Source: an uncultured Alphaproteobacteria bacterium
GTDB taxonomy: Bacteria; Pseudomonadota; Alphaproteobacteria; HIMB59
NCBI GenBank assembly: GCA_902610175.1
Contig: CACLUR010000002.1
Span: 252,953-316,952, forward strand
DNA length: 64,000 bases
Direction of reading: 5' to 3'
Part shown: in pieces, positions 16,108-24,725 of the stretch
How the letters are laid out: the number at the start of each line of letters is the position of its first letter
Numbering within the stretch: position 1 is the first letter of the stretch
Notes under the pieces: generated by a model
Database searches by the model: none
What the model was told of the DNA's origin: nothing
What the model saw: the letters and a program-made list of their open reading frames with translations, nothing else
Program-made: the position numbers and the translations under genes

Positions 16108-17474
16108 TCAAAAATTCTGACTTTAAAATTTGTTTCTCAGTAATGACTATTTTAACCATTTTAGTAGGTTTATTTCAGTCATGGGGTATTGCATTATCAA
16201 TGTTAAATCTCTGTCTTATCTCTGCTGTAATGGCGATGGGAGTAAATATTCAATGGGGTTTTGCTGGTTTAATTAATTTTGGTGTAATGGGTTTTTTGGC
16301 CATTGGAGGGTTAGCTACTGTTTTAATTTCAGTTCCCCCTGTTCCTGAAGCCTGGAGTGCTGGTGGTATTGGAATTTTAATTTCTGGTTTATTTTTATTC
16401 TCAGTTGTTTTTAGTGTTTTAATAATTAATAAAAGACTTCCTAATCATAATTATAAAAATTATTTTATATTCTTAATCATAATTTTATCTATACCATTAC
16501 TTAAATTTATAGCTGGTCCATCAATTAGCAGAATTGAGTCAATTAATGCAGCGACATCAGGTTTTTTAGGCGGGGCTAATTTACCAATTATATTTTCATG
16601 GTTTATTGGTGCAATTCTGTGTGCCCTAGTAGCTTTTGTCGTAGGAAAGGTTTGTTTAGGATTAAGGTCTGACTATTTAGCAATATCAACATTGTTAGTC
16701 TCAGGAATAATTATAACAATTGTAAAACATGAGGAGTGGCTATCAAGGGGTGTAAAGAATGTTATTGGTTTAAAGAGACCAGTTCCATATGAAGTGGATT
16801 TACAAAATTCTGAATGGTTTATAAAACTTGTTGAATTTTTAAACTCCTCAAAATTATCAAATGTCCTTGATTTTGAGGAAAGAGCCTCTTTACTTAATCA
16901 ACTTGTAATCTCCTCTTCTGGAGTATTTGTAAAGTTATGCTTTAGTCTAATCTTTTTAGCTGTTGTACTAATAATTCTATATTTCTCTGAGAAAGCCCTG
17001 AACTCTCCATGGGGTAGAATGATGAGAGCTATTAGAGATAATGAAGAGGCAGCAAAAGCCATGGGTAAAAATGTTGTAAAGCAGCACCTTTTTATTTTTA
17101 TGTTAGGTTCTGCAATTATTGGATTTGCAGGGGCTATGCTAGTTACCTATGACGGTCTTTTCACCCCATCAAGCTATCAACCTTTAAGATACACTTTTTT
17201 AATATGGGTCATGGTCTTATTGGGAGGCACAGGTAATAATTATGGGGCTATATTGGGAGGTTTTGTTGTTTGGTTTATATGGATACAGTCTGCTCCATTC
17301 GCACTACTTGTAATTAATATATTCACGAGTCATTTAGATGAAACAAATTACATTAAAGAACATCTTCTAAATAGTGTTCCATACTTTAGATATTTAATGA
17401 TGGGACTCGGCCTGCTTTTGGTAATGAGATACAGGCCAAAAGGATTATTGCCAGAAAAAATTATAAAAAATTGA
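16104..17474 (+). CDS. livM: Branched-chain/hydrophobic amino acid-type ABC transporter permease, enlarged
   Basis: The second permease, 456 aa against about 320-360 aa for common LivM proteins. Family marks are MAMGVNIQWGFAGLINFG, the ATPase-contact loop GRMMRAIRDNEEAAKAMGK, and LLGGTGNNYGAILGG. The added length lies mainly at about residues 85-150 (an extra hydrophobic pair) and about 225-270 (a hydrophilic segment between membrane helices). Whether the additions affect substrate choice is unknown. It is last in the liv unit and converges on the binding-protein gene across a hairpin. Confidence 0.88.
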   Translation: MIKNSDFKICFSVMTILTILVGLFQSWGIALSMLNLCLISAVMAMGVNIQWGFAGLINFGVMGFLAIGGLATVLISVPPVPEAWSAGGIGILISGLFLFSVVFSVLIINKRLPNHNYKNYFIFLIIILSIPLLKFIAGPSISRIESINAATSGFLGGANLPIIFSWFIGAILCALVAFVVGKVCLGLRSDYLAISTLLVSGIIITIVKHEEWLSRGVKNVIGLKRPVPYEVDLQNSEWFIKLVEFLNSSKLSNVLDFEERASLLNQLVISSSGVFVKLCFSLIFLAVVLIILYFSEKALNSPWGRMMRAIRDNEEAAKAMGKNVVKQHLFIFMLGSAIIGFAGAMLVTYDGLFTPSSYQPLRYTFLIWVMVLLGGTGNNYGAILGGFVVWFIWIQSAPFALLVINIFTSHLDETNYIKEHLLNSVPYFRYLMMGLGLLLVMRYRPKGLLPEKIIKN

Positions 17475-17482
17475 TTAATAAT

Positions 17483-17511
17483 TTTAGCCCCACCAATATG
17501 ATGGGGCTAAA
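17483..17511. terminator. Hairpin between convergent livM and livK
   Basis: A perfect 10-bp inverted repeat (arms 17483-17492 and 17502-17511, TTTAGCCCCA and its complement) with a 9-nt loop, centred in the 46-bp gap between two convergent stops. AT-rich tracts lie on both sides, so it could end transcription from either direction. Confidence 0.75.
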
Positions 17512-17520
17512 TTTAAAATA

Positions 17521-18696
17521 TTATCTTTGAGCAACGTCGGTAAACTTACCGCCCTCAATTCCTTTTTCAAGGAATGCTCCAAACGCTTCACCAACTTCTG
17601 TAAAGTTAACATCAGTTGCGCCGTCATAGTCAACTGCAAATCCTGCACAAGCTAGCTCAAGACCTTTTTTTAGCTCTCCAGCATAAATCTTTGTACCAGG
17701 GCCGTTGGCTACATCCATAACATTTGCTGCTACAGTTGCGCTATCATCTGATCCACCTTTACACATCGCAAGCATAATTAAAGCAGCAGCGTCATATGAC
17801 TCTCCAACATAGACTGATGGGTCAACACCATTAGCTTCAGCGTACGCTTTAAATTTCATAGCTCCAGCTCCTAAAGAACCAGGCATAGATCCAAAAGAAC
17901 CATCTAGGTCAGAACCAAATGTGTCTGTTAATGATTCACCGATCATCCCGTCAGATAGAACAAAAGTATCAAAAGCTCCTGTATCTAATGAACCTTGAAT
18001 TATTTGATTTCCACCTTGATCTAGGTAACCAATTACTACTAATGCGTCACCACCAGCAGATGAAAGAACACCTACTTCAGCACTATAGTCAGCTTTATCA
18101 CCTTCGTGAGCTGTTTTAGCAGTAACTTCAATGCCTCTGGCAATTGCAGCAGCTTCGTATACATCAGCTAAACCGACACCATAGTCTGTGTTAACATAAG
18201 TAATTGCAACACTAGAAATACCTCTGTCACTTGTAATATCAGCTAATACTTCTCCACCTCTAGCATCAGATGGAGCTGTTCTAAAAAACAAACCATCATC
18301 TTCTGCTGTTGTTAGAGCAGGTGATGTGGCAGATGGTGAAATCATTGGTACACCATTTGGAACAGCTACATTTGAAAGCACTGCACCTGTAACTCCAGAA
18401 CAATCCGCGCCCATAATGGCTGTTACACCTTGTGATATTAAAAATTCAGCTGCAGATGCTGCTGCTGCTGAGTCAATACATGTAGAGTCAGCTCTAATTG
18501 AACTAACAGTTGAACCACCTAATAATGCACCAGAGTCTGAGGCCTCATTAAAAGCTAGTTCAGCTCCTGCAGCCATACCTGGTGTTAATGATTCAATAGG
18601 TCCTGTAAAACCTAAAATAATGCCAACTTTAACCTCTTTAGCGTATGACGTGCTAAACATAAATAAAGCAAGCAGAGTAGTAATGAACTTAATCAT
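17521..18696 (-). CDS. livK: LivK-type ABC transporter substrate-binding protein
   Basis: A 391-aa periplasmic binding protein of the Peripla_BP_6 class, with a signal peptide ending at about residue 19 (TSYA-KE). The mature start VKVGIILGFTGPIES is the family hallmark, followed by GADCSGVTGAVLSNVA and ISPSATSPALT, a ligand-contacting Ser-rich stretch. It is transcribed towards livGFHM rather than with it, so the binding protein has its own promoter and can be made in excess. AAGGGGG precedes the ATG as a Shine-Dalgarno sequence. The ligand is unknown. Confidence 0.9.
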   Translation of the reverse strand: MIKFITTLLALFMFSTSYAKEVKVGIILGFTGPIESLTPGMAAGAELAFNEASDSGALLGGSTVSSIRADSTCIDSAAAASAAEFLISQGVTAIMGADCSGVTGAVLSNVAVPNGVPMISPSATSPALTTAEDDGLFFRTAPSDARGGEVLADITSDRGISSVAITYVNTDYGVGLADVYEAAAIARGIEVTAKTAHEGDKADYSAEVGVLSSAGGDALVVIGYLDQGGNQIIQGSLDTGAFDTFVLSDGMIGESLTDTFGSDLDGSFGSMPGSLGAGAMKFKAYAEANGVDPSVYVGESYDAAALIMLAMCKGGSDDSATVAANVMDVANGPGTKIYAGELKKGLELACAGFAVDYDGATDVNFTEVGEAFGAFLEKGIEGGKFTDVAQR

Positions 18697-18739
18697 TTCT
18701 TTCCCCCTTATTAATTAATAATTATGCTGTGATAATAGT

Positions 18740-18745
18740 ATTATA
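18740..18745 (-). promoter_or_regulatory. Candidate -10 element for livK
   Basis: A perfect TATAAT on the minus strand, 43 bp before the livK ATG, in the 73-bp gap behind the NDUFS4-like gene. No good -35 is visible. The expected leader would carry the AAGGGGG ribosome-binding site. Confidence 0.35.
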
Positions 18746-18769
18746 TTTAGAAAAATGAATATTTAATTA

Positions 18770-19078
18770 CTAATGTGTCCAAGAAGTTTTTCTTGTATTT
18801 GAGAAATTACTGGCATAACTCTTTGGTTTTACTTGTTTATAGGATTGATCGACAACCCTGAATTGATATGAGTTCTTTTGACACCATAAAATAGCGTCAT
18901 CTAAGCTGTCAAAGTTTAATTTTAATTGTTTAGTTGTGTTTTTTGAGCTATTCCATCCCATTAATACATCCTTTTGAAGGCTAGGATCAAACTCAAACTC
19001 AATTATCCACATCTTAGTTTTTTTTAAGCCTGATTGCATATTGGTTTTTGAAGGACGCTTGATTGTGACTTTTTTCAT
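18770..19078 (-). CDS. NADH dehydrogenase accessory subunit, NDUFS4 (18 kDa) homolog
   Basis: A 102-aa protein matching the ETC_C1_NDUFA4/NDUFS4 family, an accessory subunit of respiratory complex I shared by Alphaproteobacteria and mitochondria. Visible marks are KTNMQSG (residues 11-17), MWIIEFEF, LMGWNSSKNTTKQ, a central DDAILWCQKN helix, and the conserved end KSYASNF...WTH. The length is normal for bacterial members. It starts only 8 nt after the tRNA-Pro CCA end on the same strand, so it is probably co-transcribed with the tRNA and released by its 3' processing. The other complex I genes are not in the window. Confidence 0.88.
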   Translation of the reverse strand: MKKVTIKRPSKTNMQSGLKKTKMWIIEFEFDPSLQKDVLMGWNSSKNTTKQLKLNFDSLDDAILWCQKNSYQFRVVDQSYKQVKPKSYASNFSNTRKTSWTH

Positions 19079-19086
19079 TTTTTTTT

Positions 19087-19163
<77 letters not shown>

Positions 19164-19215
19164 AGTATTGAATATATATACTTTTGTCTTATAAATAGTC
19201 AAACAGTTAAATCTT

Positions 19216-19791
19216 ATGCAAAAAGTAACCAAAATTAAAAAATTACTCATATCAAACAGCTTTTTCAAATTTTGGAAATATCAATTTTTGGTTCACAGTT
19301 ACAACAAGAAAATAAAACCTTATAAGATTTTTAGAGAAATACTAAATGTCGGAGATGTAGTATTTGCTCTTTGTTTTAGCACTGAAGAGAAAAAATTTTA
19401 CTTGATCAAACAATTTAGACCATTTTACTTTGTCAGAAATAAAACATTAAAATATGAAATTGTAGGGGGATTAGTAGATAAAGGTGAGTCACTAATTAGT
19501 GCTTTAAAAAGAGAAATCAAAGAAGAAATAGGAGTAAAAACAAAAAAAATTTTAAAATTAACCTCTTACTGTCCAGTACCAGGATACTCAGATGAGATAG
19601 TTCATGTTTATTATGCAGAGGTAGAGAAAATTAAGCTAAAAACTCTTTATAATAGAAAGGAAAATGAAGAAATAAAAATTTTTAAATTAAGTCATGCTGA
19701 ATTAAAAAAAATTAATGATAGTAAATCTATACAAAACGTCTTAACAAAAATTTCTATTTATGAGTATTTTAAAAAATTTAAAAAGAGTTAA
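19216..19791 (+). CDS. Nudix hydrolase, ADP-ribose pyrophosphatase-like
   Basis: A 191-aa hydrolase of nucleoside diphosphates linked to another moiety. A complete Nudix box lies at residues 85-107: Gly85, Glu91, Arg99-Glu100, Glu103-Glu104 and Gly106 all fit the consensus. FYLIKQFRPF (61-70) and the PVPGYSDE stretch downstream match the ADP-ribose/GDP-mannose pyrophosphatase branch, which favours ADP-sugars as substrates. The length is typical. Its 3' end overlaps the convergent serA by 14 bp. Exact substrate is inferred from subfamily pattern only. Confidence 0.87.
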   Translation: MQKVTKIKKLLISNSFFKFWKYQFLVHSYNKKIKPYKIFREILNVGDVVFALCFSTEEKKFYLIKQFRPFYFVRNKTLKYEIVGGLVDKGESLISALKREIKEEIGVKTKKILKLTSYCPVPGYSDEIVHVYYAEVEKIKLKTLYNRKENEEIKIFKLSHAELKKINDSKSIQNVLTKISIYEYFKKFKKS

Positions 19792-20719
19792 CGTTATTTA
19801 CAACCTTGTTTTCTTTTAAAAAATCAGCTACTTGATTTGCTACGTCAATTGCTACATTAGATTGTGCTTCTTTTGAAGATGCTCCTAAATGAGGTGTGAG
19901 TAGTAAATTTTTAGCTCCAAACATTACATTATCAGTTGCAGGTTCATTTTCATAAACATCAATAGCAGCACCTGCAATTGTCTCATTATTGAGAGCATCT
20001 TTTAAATCAGTCTCATTAATCAAACCACCCCTAGCACAATTTATAATCACTGATGAAGGTTTCATTGTAGATAAAGTTTCTTTGTTGATCATATATTTAG
20101 TCTCATCATTTAATTTTGTATGAAGAGAAATAATATCAGACTCCTTAATTAATTGTTCAGTTGAAACTTTTTTTACATCAAATTTTGACAAATCATCATC
20201 GCTTGCTGATTTAGAATTAGTTATAATTTTCATTCCAATTGTTGAGCATATTTCAGCAACTCTTTGACCTATGTTTCCATAGCCTACGATACCAAGTTTT
20301 TTTCCTTTTAGTTCAGTTCCAATAAACTTAGGTTTTTCCCACTTACCTTGGTGAGTTGAATCGTTAGCTAGATGAATATTTCTCATAATTGAAAACATTA
20401 AACCGATAGTTAACTCTGCTGTTGCCTCTAAGTTTCCAAGAGGTGTATTCATCACAAGAATTCGATTTTTAGTTGCTTGATCTAAGTCAACGTTATCAAC
20501 TCCAACTCCAGCCCTACCTATAACTTTGAGGTTTTTACAATCAGCGAGAATATCAGATGTCAGTTTAGTTGCAGATCTTATTAAAATGCCATCATATTGA
20601 TCAATCACAACTTTGAGTTCCTCAGGAGACATCCCAGTTTTGATATCATAATCAATTTGTTTTGACTTTAAGACATCTTCTACCTTATCACTCATCTTAT
20701 CAGAAATTAAGATTTTCAT
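19778..20719 (-). CDS. serA: D-3-phosphoglycerate dehydrogenase, short form
   Basis: First step of serine biosynthesis: 3-phosphoglycerate to 3-phosphohydroxypyruvate with NAD. A 313-aa D-2-hydroxyacid dehydrogenase. The Rossmann motif is GIVGYGNIGQ (about residues 143-152). The catalytic Arg is in NCARGG, the Glu in YENEPA and the His in LTPHLGASS. It lacks the C-terminal ACT and intervening domains of long SerA (about 530 aa), so serine feedback through ACT is not expected. Its start overlaps the serC stop by 1 bp, and this coupling with serC fixes the assignment among similar dehydrogenases. Confidence 0.92.
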   Translation of the reverse strand: MKILISDKMSDKVEDVLKSKQIDYDIKTGMSPEELKVVIDQYDGILIRSATKLTSDILADCKNLKVIGRAGVGVDNVDLDQATKNRILVMNTPLGNLEATAELTIGLMFSIMRNIHLANDSTHQGKWEKPKFIGTELKGKKLGIVGYGNIGQRVAEICSTIGMKIITNSKSASDDDLSKFDVKKVSTEQLIKESDIISLHTKLNDETKYMINKETLSTMKPSSVIINCARGGLINETDLKDALNNETIAGAAIDVYENEPATDNVMFGAKNLLLTPHLGASSKEAQSNVAIDVANQVADFLKENKVVNNVNSF

Positions 20720-21879
20720 TATTTATACCTTCCCATTGTTTCAAAAAATGACCATTCAATCCATGGTAAAACTTTTTCAATGTCAGATGCTTCAACAGTT
20801 GCACCTCCCCAAATTCTTATCCCTGCTGGTGCATCTTTATATGCATTAATGTCGTACCCAGCGTCCTCTTTCTCTAATGTAGAGCATATTTCTTTCACAA
20901 GTTTTTTTTGATTATCACTATCTAAAGCTACAAAGTCAGGATGTGTAAACTTAAAACATATACTAGTTGAAGAATATGTATGTGGGTCAACAGCTAAAAA
21001 CTCTACCCAATCTCTCTGATCAATCCATTCCTTAATGACTTGTAGATTTTTTCTTGATCTAGATATTAATTCTTTTTGCCCACCTATTTCAATACACCAG
21101 TTCAATGCATCCAATGCATCTTCTGCAGCGAGTAAGGAGGGAGTATTTATAGTAGCTCCTTCAAAAATTTCTTTGGAAAACTTCTTGTTTTTAGCTAATT
21201 GAAAAATTTTTGGCATTGGCCAAGGTGGCTCATAAGTTTCAAGTCTTTCAACTGCCCTTGGTGATAGAGCAATCATACCGTGTGCAGCCTCTCCTCCCAA
21301 AACTTTTTGCCATGACCAAGTCACAACATCTAATTTTTTAAAATCCATATCCATAGCAAACACTGCTGAAGTAGCATCACAAATTGACAAACCTAATCTA
21401 TTATCTGGTATCCAATCTGCGTTGGGAATGCATACACCTGAAGTAGTGCCATTCCATGTAAAAACAACATCATTATCAAAATTTACTTTTGATAAATCAG
21501 GAAGTTCGCCATAGCTATCAGTTTTATGAACTGTTACATTCTCTAATTTTAACTGTTTTGTGATATCCTTTACCCATGTTAGACCAAAAGTTTCCCAACC
21601 ACATACTTCTACATCTTTTAAACCTAGAAGGCTCCACATAGCCATTTCTATTGCCCCAGTATCAGAGGCAGGAACGATTCCTACTAAATAATCATCTGGT
21701 AACTCTAAAACTTGCTTCGATTTAACAATTACTTCATTGAGTTTTGCCTTACCGCTTTTTGCTCTATGCGATCTACCTAAAACGGCATCGTTTAAAGCTT
21801 CTAACTTCCATCCAGGCCTTTTAGAACAAGGTCCCGAGGAAAAAAATGGATGATTTGGTTTAATGGTAGGTTTTTGCAT
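20719..21879 (-). CDS. serC: Phosphoserine aminotransferase
   Basis: A PLP enzyme that converts 3-phosphohydroxypyruvate plus glutamate to phosphoserine. At 386 aa it belongs to the alphaproteobacterial/archaeal-type SerC. N-terminal [13 protein letters not shown] and GRSHR, the central [12 protein letters not shown] (PLP-pyridine Asp), and [14 protein letters not shown] (Schiff-base Lys) are visible. The C-terminal [11 protein letters not shown] is also typical. It is upstream of serA with a 1-bp overlap and downstream of the DUF1015 gene by 29 bp, making one serine unit. An AAGGAG-like Shine-Dalgarno sequence precedes it. Confidence 0.94.
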   Translation of the reverse strand: MQKPTIKPNHPFFSSGPCSKRPGWKLEALNDAVLGRSHRAKSGKAKLNEVIVKSKQVLELPDDYLVGIVPASDTGAIEMAMWSLLGLKDVEVCGWETFGLTWVKDITKQLKLENVTVHKTDSYGELPDLSKVNFDNDVVFTWNGTTSGVCIPNADWIPDNRLGLSICDATSAVFAMDMDFKKLDVVTWSWQKVLGGEAAHGMIALSPRAVERLETYEPPWPMPKIFQLAKNKKFSKEIFEGATINTPSLLAAEDALDALNWCIEIGGQKELISRSRKNLQVIKEWIDQRDWVEFLAVDPHTYSSTSICFKFTHPDFVALDSDNQKKLVKEICSTLEKEDAGYDINAYKDAPAGIRIWGGATVEASDIEKVLPWIEWSFFETMGRYK

Positions 21880-21908
21880 AATTAATATTTCTCCTTAGCC
21901 TTTGTGAA

Positions 21909-23051
21909 CTATTCAAGTATTTTGTAAAAAAATAAACCATCTAGTGGTTTGGGTTCAAACCAGGTAGCTTTAGGTGGCATAAATTTCAAATTTTTAGAGT
22001 ATTCTATCACTAAATCCATGCTAACTGGTCTCATTAATGTCGATAAATCTGTTATACCCGTATCAACTTGATTAATCAAATAATCAGTGCCTAATGAGGG
22101 TGGGACGAATTCGACCCTTTGATCACTAGTTTCGTCCTGAATATTCAATATTTCCTTCAAGACAAACTCACCAAAATCAATACAGTCAGCGCCATTTGTG
22201 GAGAAATCGTTTTTCAAATCTATTTTAAAAAATTTACCCTGATAATAGATTACAAAAAAGCGTTCTATCTTCTCATGATATTTTAGCTCTTCAACATGAA
22301 AATATGTTTTTAAATCAGATATAAACGAATCTTTATTGTAAGCATCTGGAAATTTAACACATCTATTATAGGCTAGGTTTAAGCATTTAGATTTTGGAAA
22401 AACAATAGATAGAAATTTAGTATCTTTATTAACATCTAATTGAGCAAAGCCCTCTATTCTATGATGGCCATCTGCAACAAAAAGTTCCTTAAAATTAATA
22501 CCAGTGAAATCGGTGTTAGTCTTGTAAATTGAGTGAGTGTACTTACCAGATTTAAACTTTATTAGTGGTTTTTTATCATGATGAATATCAAGGTTTAAAT
22601 CTATATTTTCATCATCGTAAAAAAGGTAAATAGGTGACAATTGAAATTTTACTTTAGATAATTGATCAGCTCTTTCTTTGCCTTTACTGACTAAAATTTT
22701 TTCATGAGGCTTTATATTTCTATTTATGTAGTCTTGTATATTTAACAAGGAAATTAACCCTGTTTGAGAATGACCGTCTGAGTCTATTCTATATAAAAAA
22801 TATTCATTTTCAGATTTATATATAATTTTTTCATCGATAAGTCTTTGGTAATATTTCTTTGATAAATCAAAAAATTCATTATCAGAAAGACTTTTATTAA
22901 AATAAATATCAGGCCTTAGAATTTGTAAAAGATTGAGCTTATGGATCTGATCAGAGTTAAAATTATAGTCAATGATATCTGTGCTAGGTGAAATAATTGA
23001 TTGTAGATATTTATTGTTAAGTACATAAGTATTTGGTAATAATGGCTTCAT
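21909..23051 (-). CDS. DUF1015 family protein
   Basis: A 380-aa soluble protein of the DUF1015 family, which is often found beside serA and serC in bacteria. The hallmark VADGHHRIEGF lies at about residues 191-201. The N-terminal segment (LLPNTYVLN...ILRPD) and a late FMPPKATWFEPKP fit the family's start and end. Some relatives are described as SerB-like or HTH-linked, but the biochemical role is not settled as far as I know. It is first in the unit with serC and serA, suggesting a role in serine supply or its control. The C-terminus is somewhat shorter than the ~410 aa norm. Confidence 0.85.
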   Translation of the reverse strand: MKPLLPNTYVLNNKYLQSIISPSTDIIDYNFNSDQIHKLNLLQILRPDIYFNKSLSDNEFFDLSKKYYQRLIDEKIIYKSENEYFLYRIDSDGHSQTGLISLLNIQDYINRNIKPHEKILVSKGKERADQLSKVKFQLSPIYLFYDDENIDLNLDIHHDKKPLIKFKSGKYTHSIYKTNTDFTGINFKELFVADGHHRIEGFAQLDVNKDTKFLSIVFPKSKCLNLAYNRCVKFPDAYNKDSFISDLKTYFHVEELKYHEKIERFFVIYYQGKFFKIDLKNDFSTNGADCIDFGEFVLKEILNIQDETSDQRVEFVPPSLGTDYLINQVDTGITDLSTLMRPVSMDLVIEYSKNLKFMPPKATWFEPKPLDGLFFYKILE

Positions 23052-23053
23052 TT

Positions 23054-23143
23054 ATGAACAGAAACAAAGCACCGTATTATTTTGCTTTAGTAGTTGCTTT
23101 GATCTTCTTTTTTTATGGAATATTTTCAGTTTTAATTCACTAA
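23054..23143 (+). CDS. Possible 29-residue single-span membrane protein
   Basis: A short open frame with ATG start and TAA stop in the gap between two minus-strand genes. It encodes a charged N-terminus (MNRNKAP) and one uninterrupted hydrophobic segment of about 20 residues (YYFALVVALIFFFYGIF), followed by SVLIH. The shape is that of a bacterial single-span microprotein. No Shine-Dalgarno sequence is seen, and its start is 3 bp from the divergent DUF1015 start. It could equally be chance in T-rich DNA. Confidence 0.35.
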   Translation: MNRNKAPYYFALVVALIFFFYGIFSVLIH

Positions 23144-23442
23144 TCTTCTTTGTTTGTTGAATTTGGAAGATTTTTTTCTTCATACCAAATAGATTTATCA
23201 GGAATGTTGCCATCCCATAAATAATTCTCGTAGTCAAATTTTGGCATACCTTTGTCTGATCTTTCATAATAGAGTCCGAACTCTCTGCAATATTCTGATA
23301 ATTGATCTGCCTCAATCTCTAATATATTTAGTTTTTCCCATTTTTTTGATGATGCAACCCATTTAAAACCTTTAGATTTTAACCAGTCCTTGTGATAGTA
23401 AGTTTCAGAACCTGATACTGCGAATGTAATATTTTCACTCAT
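23140..23442 (-). CDS. Small hypothetical protein, DUF5710-like N-terminus
   Basis: A 100-aa soluble protein. I chose the ATG at 23442 because AGAGG lies about 8 nt upstream. The frame extends further upstream to 23499, but that part lies inside the neighbouring gene. Residues 5-36 (HKDWLKSKGFKWVASSKKWEK) resemble the short DUF5710-type module, a strand-turn-W motif often attached to DNA-handling enzymes. The C-terminal half is acidic, with YERSDKGMPKFDYENYLW. It overlaps the end of the Gfo/Idh/MocA-like gene by 8 bp, so the two are likely co-transcribed. The function is unknown. Confidence 0.6.
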   Translation of the reverse strand: MSENITFAVSGSETYYHKDWLKSKGFKWVASSKKWEKLNILEIEADQLSEYCREFGLYYERSDKGMPKFDYENYLWDGNIPDKSIWYEEKNLPNSTNKED

Positions 23443-24262
23443 AAAGAACCTCTTGAAATAATTTGTACGGATAATATGTAAAAATAGATAATTTTTCAAA
23501 AGAATTTTTTGAATTTACAAAAGAATTTAGATCTTTGAGGTTATATATTGGCATATTGGGCGTAAATTCCTTTTGTTTGTCTAATTTGTTTGAATTGTTA
23601 TCTAAGTTATTAGTTAGTGTAACGTTGATTTTTAAATTATCATTGATCTCAATATAGCAGTTAAAGTTAGATAATTTGTTAGTAATCTTATCAAGAATTT
23701 TTTCATTTTTAAAAATTGATATTTTTTTTTCACGATATTGGTAAATTAAATAAAAAAGATCAGGGCATAATTCAAACAATACATCTTTACTATATAAACT
23801 ATTCTCAAATTTATTAAGATTTTGAAAAGTTTTTGTGTAATTAATAATGTTTTGTTTTAATGAATCCTCGTATAATTTTTTAATATTTGTCTCGTCAATT
23901 AAAAAAAGGTTGTTAATTAATTTTGAATTGATCAATTTATTATAATATTTCAGGTCATTTGAATTACTTACAATTGGATAATCAGTTATAACTTTAATAT
24001 TATTTTTTAAACAAAGATAAATATATTCAAACTTTATGCCAGATGGTAAAAAATTCAAAATTATATCAACGCCTTTATCTTTAATAAGATCTTCATAAGC
24101 GCCATAATATTTTTTGAAATTATGAGTCTCAGCAAATTTATGAGCAACCTCAATATTCCTCGAGCTATTAGCATATAAATTAAGAGTGCTTGATAGTTTA
24201 TTTTTTTTTATAAAGTCAATTGATTTTTGATCTGAACTCAATATAGCTAAATTGCTTTTCAT
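23435..24262 (-). CDS. Degenerate Gfo/Idh/MocA-like oxidoreductase
   Basis: A 275-aa protein whose first half follows the Gfo/Idh/MocA Rossmann pattern: LYANSSRNIEVAHKFAETH, YGAYEDLIKDKGVDIILNFLPSG, NNIKVITDYPI. The glycine-rich nucleotide loop (GxGxxG) is replaced by LSSDQKS, the usual EKP is DYP, and the protein stops about 60 residues short of the family norm. It is also very rich in Asn, Lys and Ile. NAD(P) binding is therefore doubtful, and it may be a relic or a repurposed fold. It starts 23 bp from the divergent phosphoribosyltransferase gene. Confidence 0.6.
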   Translation of the reverse strand: MKSNLAILSSDQKSIDFIKKNKLSSTLNLYANSSRNIEVAHKFAETHNFKKYYGAYEDLIKDKGVDIILNFLPSGIKFEYIYLCLKNNIKVITDYPIVSNSNDLKYYNKLINSKLINNLFLIDETNIKKLYEDSLKQNIINYTKTFQNLNKFENSLYSKDVLFELCPDLFYLIYQYREKKISIFKNEKILDKITNKLSNFNCYIEINDNLKINVTLTNNLDNNSNKLDKQKEFTPNMPIYNLKDLNSFVNSKNSFEKLSIFTYYPYKLFQEVLYE

Positions 24263-24285
24263 AAATTTTTTATTATAATCCTTGA

Positions 24286-24711
24286 ATGAAACAGGTTTTT
24301 TTAAGCTATCACGATATACATACTGATTGTATTAAATTAGCAAAATTAATTAAAAAAAAATATAAACCTAAAAAACTAATTCTTATATCTAGGGGTGGCC
24401 TAATACCAGGGTCTATTATCGCTAATTATTTAGGAATTCAAGATATTGATGTTATTGCCCTTAAAACGTACTCAGACAGGAAAAAAAATACTGATATTAA
24501 AATTTTTAAAAGAATTAAGTCTAAAAAAAAACTTGTAGTAATTGATGATTTAGTTGACAGCGGTGATACAGCAAAAATAGTTAAGAATATGATGCCAAAC
24601 TCAAAATTTGTTGTCTTGTATGCTAAGACTTCAGGAAAAAAACAAGCCGATCTTCATTTATATGACTTTAAAGATGAAGACTGGCTTGTTTTTCCTTGGG
24701 AACAGGATTAA
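24286..24711 (+). CDS. gpt: Xanthine/guanine-type phosphoribosyltransferase
   Basis: A 141-aa type I phosphoribosyltransferase that would join a purine base to PRPP in salvage. The PRPP-binding loop is clear at about residues 83-96 (LVVIDDLVDSGDT), and the pyrophosphate loop SRGGLIPG is at 34-41. The N-terminus VFLSYHDIHTDCIKLAK and the end WLVFPWEQD match bacterial XGPRT (E. coli Gpt, about 152 aa). Base specificity (xanthine, guanine or hypoxanthine) is not certain. It lies tail-to-tail with the BMP-type nucleoside transporter genes, which fits purine uptake and salvage. Confidence 0.82.
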   Translation: MKQVFLSYHDIHTDCIKLAKLIKKKYKPKKLILISRGGLIPGSIIANYLGIQDIDVIALKTYSDRKKNTDIKIFKRIKSKKKLVVIDDLVDSGDTAKIVKNMMPNSKFVVLYAKTSGKKQADLHLYDFKDEDWLVFPWEQD

Positions 24712-24725
24712 ATATTTATTTTATT

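Noticed and set aside
23052..23315. An 87-codon minus-strand frame beside the DUF1015 gene
   Set aside because: It overlaps the better-supported 100-aa gene in another frame, is basic and low-complexity, and has no ribosome-binding site.
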